Below are positions 51,947 to 60,795 of a stretch of DNA of 64,000 bases, piece by piece (the stretch's first letter is position 1; each line of letters opens with the position of its first letter). A program made the translations under genes and the position numbers. The stretch is from assembly GCF_900115285.1 (NCBI RefSeq), contig NZ_FOYW01000002.1, positions 434,001 to 498,000 on the forward strand, given 5' to 3'. This stretch comes from Marinobacter daqiaonensis. GTDB taxonomy: Bacteria > Pseudomonadota > Gammaproteobacteria > Pseudomonadales > Oleiphilaceae. Under the pieces are notes generated by a model that was not told the origin of the DNA, made no database searches, and saw nothing but the letters and a program-made list of their open reading frames with translations.

Positions 51947-54900
51947 GTCAATATCCTATCCTCGATCTGGACGTTGCACGCCATATTCTTGATTTCAGTG
52001 GTGGCAGGGATGAGCTCAAATCGCTCGGCGAGGTCCAGCTCCGTGGCGCGGTTGCTCTCTACAACATGATCAACACCGAGAATATCGGGTTAGGTTATCT
52101 CGCGGATGAAGTCGGAATGGGAAAAACTTACATAGCGCTCGGAGTTGTTGCGCTGATGCGGTATTTCAACCCGGCTCTGCGGGTTCTCTATATCTGCCCG
52201 AGTGCTAATGTTCAGGACAAATGGCTGCGGGAACATGCCAGCTTTATCGACAGGAATGTCTGTACTGCTAGCTACCGAGTGCGTACTCCGGAGGGCAAGC
52301 CGGCTGCCCCTGTGGCCAAATGCGATAGCCTGGAAGACCTTATCCGCACAGCAGCCTCGGGCTTCTATGCTGACTTTTTCGTTCGCAATGGGAGTTTCAG
52401 TTTTGGGCTTCAAAAAGCAGATGGAGATGATGGGCAGAGAGCGATCGAAAGCTGGAAGAAACAACGTGAAAAGCTACAAGGATTGGTTCCCGCGTTTGCG
52501 GTACCTGGTGGACCCCCAACGCATCAAGGGGTAAAAGACGAGTTCGCAAGAGCCTTGAACTACCTATTGCCCACATTTGACCTCGTAGTGATCGATGAAG
52601 CGCATAACTTTAAGCATGACGCGGATAGCAGTGACCGAAACCGCGTACTTTCGCAGGTCTTGGGGTTCTATCAAGGCGAAAGCGCGGAGGACAGACCTTT
52701 TCAGCGTCGCGTACGCAATGCCTTGCTGCTCTCTGCCACGCCTTACGATCGCAATCTGGAACAGCTACGTAACCAGCTCGCTCTGGTAGGGAAGGACGGC
52801 CTACTGAGGAACGCCCAGTCTGTAACGGCCAAAGCAGAGATTGCCCGGTTCATGGTGCGTCGACTCAACCGGTTAAAGATAGGTGACCGGGAATACACCC
52901 GTAATATGTACCGTGCGGAGTGGCGCGATGGTCCAAAGGCCGCGATTGAACTGGAGACGGATGAGCAGAAGCTGGTAACCGCTCTGGTTCAGAAGAAAGT
53001 TGGCGATGCACTTGGTCACAAGCATGGCTCGCCATCATTTCAGATGGGCATGCTCGCATCCTTCGAGAGCTATGGTGAAACCACTCGCTCCCCCCGGGTG
53101 GAGTTCGATAGTGAAGATCCCGATGACAGAGGACGCGATGCGCAGGACCGGAACGTGGTTGGCGCTATTGTCGACAGCTATGTAAATGCAAACCTCGGGC
53201 GGTCACTGCCACACCCTAAAATGGACACCGTTGCAAAGCAGTTGGCCAATGCGGTGTTCCAGGAGAACCGCAAGCAATTGGTGTTTGTGCGCCGGGTGAA
53301 AAGCGTCAAAGAACTCAAGCAGAAACTCGATGAATGCTATGACGATTGGCTGATCAATTACCTGAATTTCCGCCTGCAAGATCGCCCGAAAGCACTGAGC
53401 TCTATGCAAGGCGTGATCAGCGAATACCGTGAAATTAGCCGATTCAGGGACGAGCGCATAGATGAAGGCCTCGCGAAGGAGGGCAGCACTGGAGAGGCCG
53501 AACTTCGGCAGCCACCCAAGAACGACAACCTCTTCAACTGGTTCTTCCGAGGCGATGCGCCAAAGCCTCAAAAACAAGCGGACTGGAGGGATCTGCTAAC
53601 GCCGGATCAGGTGAAGCAGAGTCTTTCCTTACCCAAGCGTCTTGCCAGCCCGCTATTGGACATCAATTGGGCTCAGCTCATCTGCCTTTATAGCGGTGCG
53701 GATCAACGCCAAATTGTCGAGCAATGTTTGGCCGCTGCAACCGAAACGTCCCTTGCTGATCTTGGAAAGGTTCAGGCGCAGGAGTACCTCCGGAAATTCA
53801 GGCTGTCGCAACTGTTTTTCCTCGATGCCTGGGTCAATCAACTCGGGCACAGCGCCTTTGCGCCACTTCGAGATCACCTTCGAGCTTCCGTCAGTCATCA
53901 GAAACCAGAGGATGATGGCGCTTCACTTACTCCTCAGGACGTTCGAGAGCAACTCGGCATACCAACATTGTTCTCTGAGCTAGAAGCCAGCGATGAGCTG
54001 AGGGGGCAAATCCAGCCAAGTTTAGGAAAGCTGCTTCGTCGGCTGACTGAAACGGCAGTTTCCACAAACCCTGAGGACATCCTGGCGCTTCTGAGGACCG
54101 TCGATATACACACAGCACTTATATCGACGGTGCTCCGCACGGGCCACGGCATGATTGATCTGTACGTGTCGCGTCTGAGGCAGGGAGAGGGAGATCTCAG
54201 TAGCAGCGTCCTCACTGGCTGGGTTAAAGATTTCGTCACGGAGCTGGCTCGACAGTCTCAAGTACCCGGGTTTTCCACCTATCGCGAGCTAAAGGGGCTG
54301 GCGGATGAGCTGCCTGCAATATTGAAAGCCAACCTTCCAGGCATTTTCGACCTGGGTGCCAACGAATATCGCCGCTACCTGAGCAATCAGCTTAACCCGA
54401 TCGCTCCGATCATCGGTGCCACCGGCGAGACCAATGCGCCGGGACAGCGCTCAGCCCAGGCCCGCAAGTTTCGTATGCCAGGGTATCCATTGGTACTTGT
54501 GAGCACGAACGTGTTTCAGGAAGGGGAAGACCTGCACCTGTTCTGTGACAGCGTTGTCCACTACGGCGTATCAGGCTCGCCAGTGAGCATCGAGCAGAAG
54601 AACGGCCGGGTTGACCGTGTTGGCTCACTGGCACAGCGGCGGCTCACTCGTGAAGGCTTCAGTGATCCGGAAGAGGATGACTTAATACAGGTCAGTTTCC
54701 CTCATGTGAAGGAGAGCATTGAGCGCGCTCAGATTCGTCGACTCTCGGAAAGCATCAATCGTTACATGGCCTCGCTCCATGAGATCGGAAACACCGTCGC
54801 TTCAGACAGGGAGGAGATTGCCGAATCCGAAATCGCCGATCGCACCCGAATAGAGCCCCAGATAAGAGATTTCCTGGAAAGTCCTTTTGATCCGGCAGAT

Positions 54901-55836
54901 CCGAGATTGGATCTGGAACACCTGAGTTTTCTCAAGCAGCAGATCAGGGAGACTCAAGAGCAAGTGCAGGCGAACGTCGATCAGGCGAAGCAACTGATTG
55001 CCTCAGCGCTCGGTGTAGGTGCGTGCGGTCGCTGGCCATTGAGCGTTAACCTGAAGGTCAGCGACCTGGTCGGGCAGGTATCGAATATGGCGAAAGTCCG
55101 GCTGACGACAGCCAGGGCATCTGGAGAAATCCTTGCCCGAGTCGTGGTCGATCACCAGGATGGTCGTGGAACCCAAGTCCAGATAGATTCCCATGCTGAA
55201 CTGGCTACGTTGATGCACCAACAGTCCTGGACCACGCTCCATAGAACCTTTGCCTACCAAACTGCCAGGAGCGTTTGGCGATTGGCATACGATGCTGAAA
55301 TGCTGGTGGGGGATGAAATCGTAACGGTCGAGATGGATATGAAGGCGCTACTGGATCGGTTTCATGAAAGGCACGACCCGAAGCAATACCGACCGCCAGG
55401 CTCTGTCGTTTCTCAACATCTCGAACGACTTCGGCAAGACCAAGAAATTCAAGTCGGTCAACAGACCCTTGAGGTGGATGTGGTCGATTCCGGGAACACG
55501 ATCGGGCTCCGGTTTTGGTTCAAAGAGGGCGAATTACAGCGCTCCCAGACCGTCCTCCTGTCGGAGTGCGACGGGCAGTGTGTTTTCATAAGTCCAGCAG
55601 TGCCCTCGGACGTTGTGAGTGCACTGGCTGTTGAGAAAATTGTAGAGCTGACCTGGGAGCGGAATCGTTCTACCGACGTGGTCGAGTTCATGCTGAATGA
55701 CCGCCAAGAGATTGTTGGCCGCTGCGTGCATCCGGTTGATAGCCTGCACTGGCGGGAGTTTGTCTACTGTGCTCATGTGCTGGCGGTGGAGAGTGACCGG
55801 CTGGAATACCTGGTCTGCGAGGAGGATCAGTTTTGA
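51943..55836 (+). CDS. Large SNF2-like helicase (1297 aa) of defence cluster
   Basis: ATP-dependent translocase or helicase starting at GTG that overlaps the PLD gene stop (GTGA). Motif I GYLADEVGMGKTYIAL (Lys61), motif II DEAH at 218-221 (VVIDEAHNF), motif III LLLSATPYDRN (about 262). About 550 residues, partly coiled and unrecognised, separate the two RecA lobes. The second lobe has LVSTNVFQEGEDLHLFCDSVVHYGV and motif VI SIEQKNGRVDRVGS (about 883-893). The last 350 residues carry a long coiled coil (LEHLSFLKQQIRETQEQVQANVDQ). The long insert and tail distinguish it from DpdJ or DrmA, which it resembles only in general plan. Confidence 0.85.
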   Translation: MSQYPILDLDVARHILDFSGGRDELKSLGEVQLRGAVALYNMINTENIGLGYLADEVGMGKTYIALGVVALMRYFNPALRVLYICPSANVQDKWLREHASFIDRNVCTASYRVRTPEGKPAAPVAKCDSLEDLIRTAASGFYADFFVRNGSFSFGLQKADGDDGQRAIESWKKQREKLQGLVPAFAVPGGPPTHQGVKDEFARALNYLLPTFDLVVIDEAHNFKHDADSSDRNRVLSQVLGFYQGESAEDRPFQRRVRNALLLSATPYDRNLEQLRNQLALVGKDGLLRNAQSVTAKAEIARFMVRRLNRLKIGDREYTRNMYRAEWRDGPKAAIELETDEQKLVTALVQKKVGDALGHKHGSPSFQMGMLASFESYGETTRSPRVEFDSEDPDDRGRDAQDRNVVGAIVDSYVNANLGRSLPHPKMDTVAKQLANAVFQENRKQLVFVRRVKSVKELKQKLDECYDDWLINYLNFRLQDRPKALSSMQGVISEYREISRFRDERIDEGLAKEGSTGEAELRQPPKNDNLFNWFFRGDAPKPQKQADWRDLLTPDQVKQSLSLPKRLASPLLDINWAQLICLYSGADQRQIVEQCLAAATETSLADLGKVQAQEYLRKFRLSQLFFLDAWVNQLGHSAFAPLRDHLRASVSHQKPEDDGASLTPQDVREQLGIPTLFSELEASDELRGQIQPSLGKLLRRLTETAVSTNPEDILALLRTVDIHTALISTVLRTGHGMIDLYVSRLRQGEGDLSSSVLTGWVKDFVTELARQSQVPGFSTYRELKGLADELPAILKANLPGIFDLGANEYRRYLSNQLNPIAPIIGATGETNAPGQRSAQARKFRMPGYPLVLVSTNVFQEGEDLHLFCDSVVHYGVSGSPVSIEQKNGRVDRVGSLAQRRLTREGFSDPEEDDLIQVSFPHVKESIERAQIRRLSESINRYMASLHEIGNTVASDREEIAESEIADRTRIEPQIRDFLESPFDPADPRLDLEHLSFLKQQIRETQEQVQANVDQAKQLIASALGVGACGRWPLSVNLKVSDLVGQVSNMAKVRLTTARASGEILARVVVDHQDGRGTQVQIDSHAELATLMHQQSWTTLHRTFAYQTARSVWRLAYDAEMLVGDEIVTVEMDMKALLDRFHERHDPKQYRPPGSVVSQHLERLRQDQEIQVGQQTLEVDVVDSGNTIGLRFWFKEGELQRSQTVLLSECDGQCVFISPAVPSDVVSALAVEKIVELTWERNRSTDVVEFMLNDRQEIVGRCVHPVDSLHWREFVYCAHVLAVESDRLEYLVCEEDQF

Positions 55837-56074
55837 TTCGAAATGCTTCAGGGTTAGGTGGTGAAACACATGCGAGCGCATTGACTTGCGACATTGAATG
55901 TCGCTCCCCGCTGTATTCTAGTGGTGTGAGCCCGTTAAACTGATCTGAAAGCCTTTTCAATGCTTGGAAAAGTCCGCTGAATCAATCAGTATTGAGGCTA
56001 CAACAACAAGGTCGCAGGCTATGCTTTTGCATCAAATTCTGTGACCAATAATCGGTTACTCCGGAATATCGGCA

Positions 56075-57784
56075 ATGTTCAGTTGTCTGCCGAGTAGAGA
56101 GTCGCTAGCAGTAGAGGGAGTTGTTTTGGTGTTAGGGAACAACAAACAAAGTGATATCGGTCGAAAGTCGACCGAAACGACGACATCCTTACTGACTCAA
56201 GTCAACCAGCTTGTTACCCAGGGGTTACGTCAGGCGGCCATCGAACTCCTTGAGGAAGCGATCTCCGACTCCCCGGATAATACGTCTTTTCTCAGCGCAC
56301 TGGGTCGGGTTTATCTCCTTGACCGCCAGCCGGAGAAAGCGGTTGTCTACTTGCGACGATCTCTCGCCAAAACTAACTCCAACCCGAATCCCGTTTCCCA
56401 AGACGATTACTCACCGGAAGCCTTCAGCGATGCAGACGCAGATTATATTGAAGAGTTAGCTGAAGAATCGTCAAACGATGAGTTTTCTCCTTTAGAGGAA
56501 GTCCGCGCTGAGACTGTAGAGGACAAGGCCCCGAATCGGGATAGATCGGGCACACTCCACTTGAAGCGACAGCCCGAGAAACGAGACACGCCCGAAACAC
56601 CTGATGATTCCGAACCTCAAGTTACGATCATCAGAAGGGGGCGCGCGAAGAGAAATGATCCCGTTCCCGTTGATATCCCCCATGCGGCTGACGAAGCCGA
56701 GCTCGATGAGACTGGTAGAGCTGATTTGGAAGCCGGTACGCCGGATTCAGCCGTCCCCGAGGCAATTAAACCCCGGTCAGAGGCATCGGATGAGGCATCA
56801 TCAGATGAGATCTTTGCTGCAAAACAGACGGAAACGCCAGATCATTCCGAGGCTCAATTGGGCCTCTCCTTCGAAAGCGATGATGGGTCGGAAAGCCCCG
56901 AAGATAGCCTTGATTTGCCAGATGACGAAAGCAACGTTCTCGACATCGTCGATGTTGAAGACGATTTTGACGATGATCTTGATGAAGTTGATTCTATTGC
57001 TGAGGCAGTAGAAGACTACCCACTGGATGAATTTGAGTCTGAGGATTTTGGCTGGGAAGACCTCGACGATTTCGATGAAGAAGCGAGTCGTGAAAACGCA
57101 GATGAAGACCTCACGCTTGTAGGTATCCCCAGAGAGCAAAGAGCTCGACAGGCTGCCGTAGATGTTCTTGAACGAGTGGGATGGGATCGGGAATACCTTC
57201 CCCTACTTGAATCAATCTTCGTGGAAAGCGGGTGGGGTGCAGCTCGTATTGCGATTGAAAATCAGATCGAAAGGGGCGCTGTGCCGGAGCAGATTGTTTT
57301 GGCACGGCAAGTTCGCTCAATCTGGTTTAGCAACGAGCACCTCTGGACTACCTTCCGAATGAGATCTAACTCGCCATTTATGCAGGCTCAGGCTGTTTAT
57401 AAGAATTTTAGCTGGGCTGATGCGTTGAGGCTCATCGGATGCTTCACATCCATCCCGGATGAATCCGAAGTCGAAGCCTTCATCGAGGAGGTCTACGAAG
57501 AATGGTATTCCAGTAACCGGTTGCGGCTCCATTTCAATGCCTTCTATAAATATCTTCGGTATCGAATTGGTCTGAACAAACGGACTCTGTCGGACCACCT
57601 CGCGTTCGTTTTTTCGTTGCCGGTTGGGGCGGAAAGGGGGATGGATGATCCAGAGCTTGGGAACGAAAATTCAGATATGAGAAATGAACTCAGTGCGCTA
57701 GGCGTTGAGCTCAGATTCAGGCCGACACGGATTGTTTACGATCGTTTAGATCACCTTGTTCAGGGTTTGTTTGAGGGTGGATGA
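56075..57784 (+). CDS. Acidic repeat-containing protein of restriction module
   Basis: Protein of up to 569 aa. The start is uncertain: the ATG at 56075 has no ribosome site, while AGAGGGAG precedes TTG/GTG codons at 56126 and 56129. An N-terminal TPR-like part (about 35-110, QAAIELLEEAISDSPDNTSFLSALGRVYLLDRQPEKAVVYLRRSL) is followed by about 240 residues of very acidic, disordered sequence with a short basic patch (VTIIRRGRAKRN), then a folded C-terminal domain (about 350-565, including SIWFSNEHLWTTFRMRSNSP). The acidic linker could mimic DNA or bind the basic helicase. It abuts the SNF2 gene (TGA then GTG). Confidence 0.65.
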   Translation: MFSCLPSRESLAVEGVVLVLGNNKQSDIGRKSTETTTSLLTQVNQLVTQGLRQAAIELLEEAISDSPDNTSFLSALGRVYLLDRQPEKAVVYLRRSLAKTNSNPNPVSQDDYSPEAFSDADADYIEELAEESSNDEFSPLEEVRAETVEDKAPNRDRSGTLHLKRQPEKRDTPETPDDSEPQVTIIRRGRAKRNDPVPVDIPHAADEAELDETGRADLEAGTPDSAVPEAIKPRSEASDEASSDEIFAAKQTETPDHSEAQLGLSFESDDGSESPEDSLDLPDDESNVLDIVDVEDDFDDDLDEVDSIAEAVEDYPLDEFESEDFGWEDLDDFDEEASRENADEDLTLVGIPREQRARQAAVDVLERVGWDREYLPLLESIFVESGWGAARIAIENQIERGAVPEQIVLARQVRSIWFSNEHLWTTFRMRSNSPFMQAQAVYKNFSWADALRLIGCFTSIPDESEVEAFIEEVYEEWYSSNRLRLHFNAFYKYLRYRIGLNKRTLSDHLAFVFSLPVGAERGMDDPELGNENSDMRNELSALGVELRFRPTRIVYDRLDHLVQGLFEGG

Positions 57785-60613
57785 GTGACTAGTAGGACCA
57801 AAGGTTTGCGGCCTATAAAACATTGCTGGGTTAAGAAGCTTTCTTTCTCAGGCGAAGAAATCTACGGGAGAGTCGCTGACTCTGTCGAGCGAGGTGAGAA
57901 GGTCAGGGTTACGGTTAAATGGATCAAATCCGGCGAAACTTCTGTTGAATCTATAGATGACCTCCGGTGCGGACTCAAACCTCAAATGGAAGTACAGGAT
58001 GTGCCCCACTCCCGTGTAAGAGTTTCCTTAGGTGAGGGCGTTATAGAGCGAGTACGAACGATCGGTGGTAGAGACCAAGCACTAGTCGACTTTCTACAGC
58101 CGGGCCGCCAGGTTTGGCTGCCATACGAAAACCTCCGGCAGATAAAAGGCGCGAGACATCGATTCATTGTTGGCGACACAGGACCGGAGGACAGCGCGGA
58201 GCGTTTCAGATTTAAATCGTTGGCACATGCCCTGGAAATGTGGAATGAAAACACCGGGTCCCTTTCGCACCTGGAGATTGATCCACTACCTCATCAGATT
58301 CATCTAGTTCACCATATTCTCGCATCCGGTCACCTGAACTGGCTGATAGCCGATGATGTTGGTCTCGGTAAAACAATCGAGACCGGCATGCTTCTGGCAG
58401 CCCTCAAGCAAAGAGGGCATCTGCGGCGAGTGCTTCTGGTCACCCCTGCTGGACTGACCAAGCAGTGGCAGGAAGAACTCAACTACAAATTCAAAATGGG
58501 GGAATTCCAGATCTACGGTGAGGACTTCATGATTAATGAACCTCGTCACTGGAAGATGTTTGATTTTGTCATCGCCTCCATCGACCGACTTAAGAGTCCT
58601 GAGAACCTTGAACAGGTCCAGCAGGCTGGCAAGTGGGACATCGTAATTTTCGACGAAGCTCACAGGCTGAGCCGGCGACAGTATGGAATGAAGCTGGACG
58701 CATCTCAACGGTTCCAGCTCGCGGCAAACCTTCGTCGCAACACGGATGCCTTGATACTACTGAGTGCTACACCCCACCAAGGCATGCAAGACAAGTTTCA
58801 GGCACTTCTTGAGCTGCTGCATCCAGAGCGCAAAGAAGAAATCACCACCCTGGCGCTAAACCCTGAAATCATCGGAGACATGGTCTTTCGCAACAACAAG
58901 GCCGACGTTACGGATGCAGAAGGCAACTTTCTCTTCAAAGGCAAAACCACTCGGTCGTTACCTGTGCATGTGTCTAAAGAAGCGAAAGAGTTTGATAAAA
59001 GGCTCCAAGACTACCTTAAGAAAGGCTATGCAGCCGGTGCAGCTCTGGGTTTCAAGGGTAATGCCATTGGCTTCGTAATGACCGTGTACCGTAAGCTGGC
59101 GGCTTCGAGCGTCGTAGCCATTCATCAGGCCCTGATCAATCGAAAGGCACGGCTTGAAGGTGAGATGCTTGGGGGCATCAAATTCGATGAGATTGAAAGC
59201 CAGGACCAGCGCTTTTTCGGTGAGTGGGAAGAGCAGCTTTACACGGACGCTAAAGAGTTTTTCGAGGGAGAGCTGGAGCTTCTTGACGAACTCATCGCTG
59301 AAGCAGACGGGCTGCGTGGTGATGACAGAAAGCTGACAGGCTTTATCGATCAACTGATTTCCGAAATCCTGGGCAGCAATCCAAACGAGAAGGTTCTAAT
59401 TTTTACCGAGTACCGGACTACCCAAGCCTATATCCGTGACGCGCTGGAGACCCGGTTTGGTGAGGGCAGTGTAGAGCTGATCAACGGCTCAATGCCCCAT
59501 ACCCAGCGGCGCGATGCGATAGCCCGTTTTGAGGATACTGCTAATTTTCTTATCTCAACAGAGGCAGGCGGCGAGGGTATTAACCTCCAGCGGAAGTGTC
59601 ACATAATGGTGAACTTTGACCTACCCTGGAACCCGATGCGCTTGGTTCAGCGCATTGGTCGCTTGTACCGGTATGGCCAAAAAAAGCGAGTTGTGGTTTT
59701 CAACCTTCATTCCCCAGACACCGCTGATGAGCAGGTCATGGATCTCATGTACACCCGCATCGACCAGGTAGTAGACGATCTGGCTGGGGTGAGTACCGAA
59801 TACAACGAGCAGCTTCGCGACGACATTCTTGGCGAGCTGGCGGATCTGCTAGACGTTAATCAGATTCTTGAGCAAGCTACCGTTGAGGGGGTCACTCGGA
59901 CTCAGGAGCGAATTTCCGAGGCGCTGGAAAGGGCAAAAGCGGCAACTGAGAAGCAACGGGAGCTTTTTGAGCACGCTGCAGGCTTTGACCCGAACGAAAC
60001 CGGCAGCAGCTTAAGGATTGACCACCAACACGGCGTTGCGTTTGTAGTGGGCATGTTCAGAATGCTCAGCATCGAGGTTGTGGAGACAACGTACGAGGGA
60101 CGGCTTTTTCATATTCGGCTCCCGGAAGCGGTTCAACATGAACTGGGCGTAGAGCGAAGCCGCTATGAAGTCACTCTGGATCGCGACCTGGTGGTCAACC
60201 GCCCAAACACCCACATGCTGGATCTGGATTCCTTTTTGATGCAGTACCTGCTCAGAAAGGCAAAGAGTTATGACTTTATGGGTCTGAGTGCGGTGATTGA
60301 AAATCACTCACTAAAGGGCGGAGCGCTGTTAACCAGTCTCCTCAGGTGGCAGAACGACCAGGGAAACAGGATGCGGCAGGAATACACCGCGTACTGGGTC
60401 AAGCCCAACGGAGACGTGCAAACCAATCCAGATGCATTTGCTGAGTGGTTAAAAACAAACGGCGTGACCGGAACGCTCACGCCCATCAGGGAAAAAAATC
60501 AGGCCTTGTTCAAGCAGGCTGAATTAGCCGCAGATAAGAGATTGCAGACTGTGAGCAATATTCACCTGCATCCCGAGAACAATCAGTGGATTTCAGGGGC
60601 TTGGCTCGCATGA
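57785..60613 (+). CDS. SNF2-family helicase, DrmD/HepA-like
   Basis: SF2 ATPase of 942 aa starting with GTG directly after the previous stop. Residues about 1-140 form an SH3-like N-terminal region. Motif I ADDVGLGKTIETG (Lys196), motif II DEAH at 290-293, motif III LLSATPHQGM, and in the second lobe LIFTEYRTTQAY, STEAGGEGINLQRKCHIMVNFDLPWNP and RIGRLYRYGQ (about 622). It resembles RapA/HepA-type SNF2 enzymes and the DISARM class 1 protein DrmD. Next to a type III-like restriction subunit and a methyltransferase it probably translocates on DNA to license or drive cleavage. Confidence 0.88.
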   Translation: MTSRTKGLRPIKHCWVKKLSFSGEEIYGRVADSVERGEKVRVTVKWIKSGETSVESIDDLRCGLKPQMEVQDVPHSRVRVSLGEGVIERVRTIGGRDQALVDFLQPGRQVWLPYENLRQIKGARHRFIVGDTGPEDSAERFRFKSLAHALEMWNENTGSLSHLEIDPLPHQIHLVHHILASGHLNWLIADDVGLGKTIETGMLLAALKQRGHLRRVLLVTPAGLTKQWQEELNYKFKMGEFQIYGEDFMINEPRHWKMFDFVIASIDRLKSPENLEQVQQAGKWDIVIFDEAHRLSRRQYGMKLDASQRFQLAANLRRNTDALILLSATPHQGMQDKFQALLELLHPERKEEITTLALNPEIIGDMVFRNNKADVTDAEGNFLFKGKTTRSLPVHVSKEAKEFDKRLQDYLKKGYAAGAALGFKGNAIGFVMTVYRKLAASSVVAIHQALINRKARLEGEMLGGIKFDEIESQDQRFFGEWEEQLYTDAKEFFEGELELLDELIAEADGLRGDDRKLTGFIDQLISEILGSNPNEKVLIFTEYRTTQAYIRDALETRFGEGSVELINGSMPHTQRRDAIARFEDTANFLISTEAGGEGINLQRKCHIMVNFDLPWNPMRLVQRIGRLYRYGQKKRVVVFNLHSPDTADEQVMDLMYTRIDQVVDDLAGVSTEYNEQLRDDILGELADLLDVNQILEQATVEGVTRTQERISEALERAKAATEKQRELFEHAAGFDPNETGSSLRIDHQHGVAFVVGMFRMLSIEVVETTYEGRLFHIRLPEAVQHELGVERSRYEVTLDRDLVVNRPNTHMLDLDSFLMQYLLRKAKSYDFMGLSAVIENHSLKGGALLTSLLRWQNDQGNRMRQEYTAYWVKPNGDVQTNPDAFAEWLKTNGVTGTLTPIREKNQALFKQAELAADKRLQTVSNIHLHPENNQWISGAWLA

Positions 60614-60795
60614 AAATATAACTCGCATTTAAGACGATACAGTTTCCAAGGCATTCTTTGGTTTTCACCGGAGGTAATGTCAAACAGGATGTTGAAGGTT
60701 GTCTGGATAGACAGCGGTGCGCTCAATGGACGAGCTGGTTACGTAACTCTAACGCTGAGATACAGCTGAATAAATATCAATATTAAGAGCCACGT

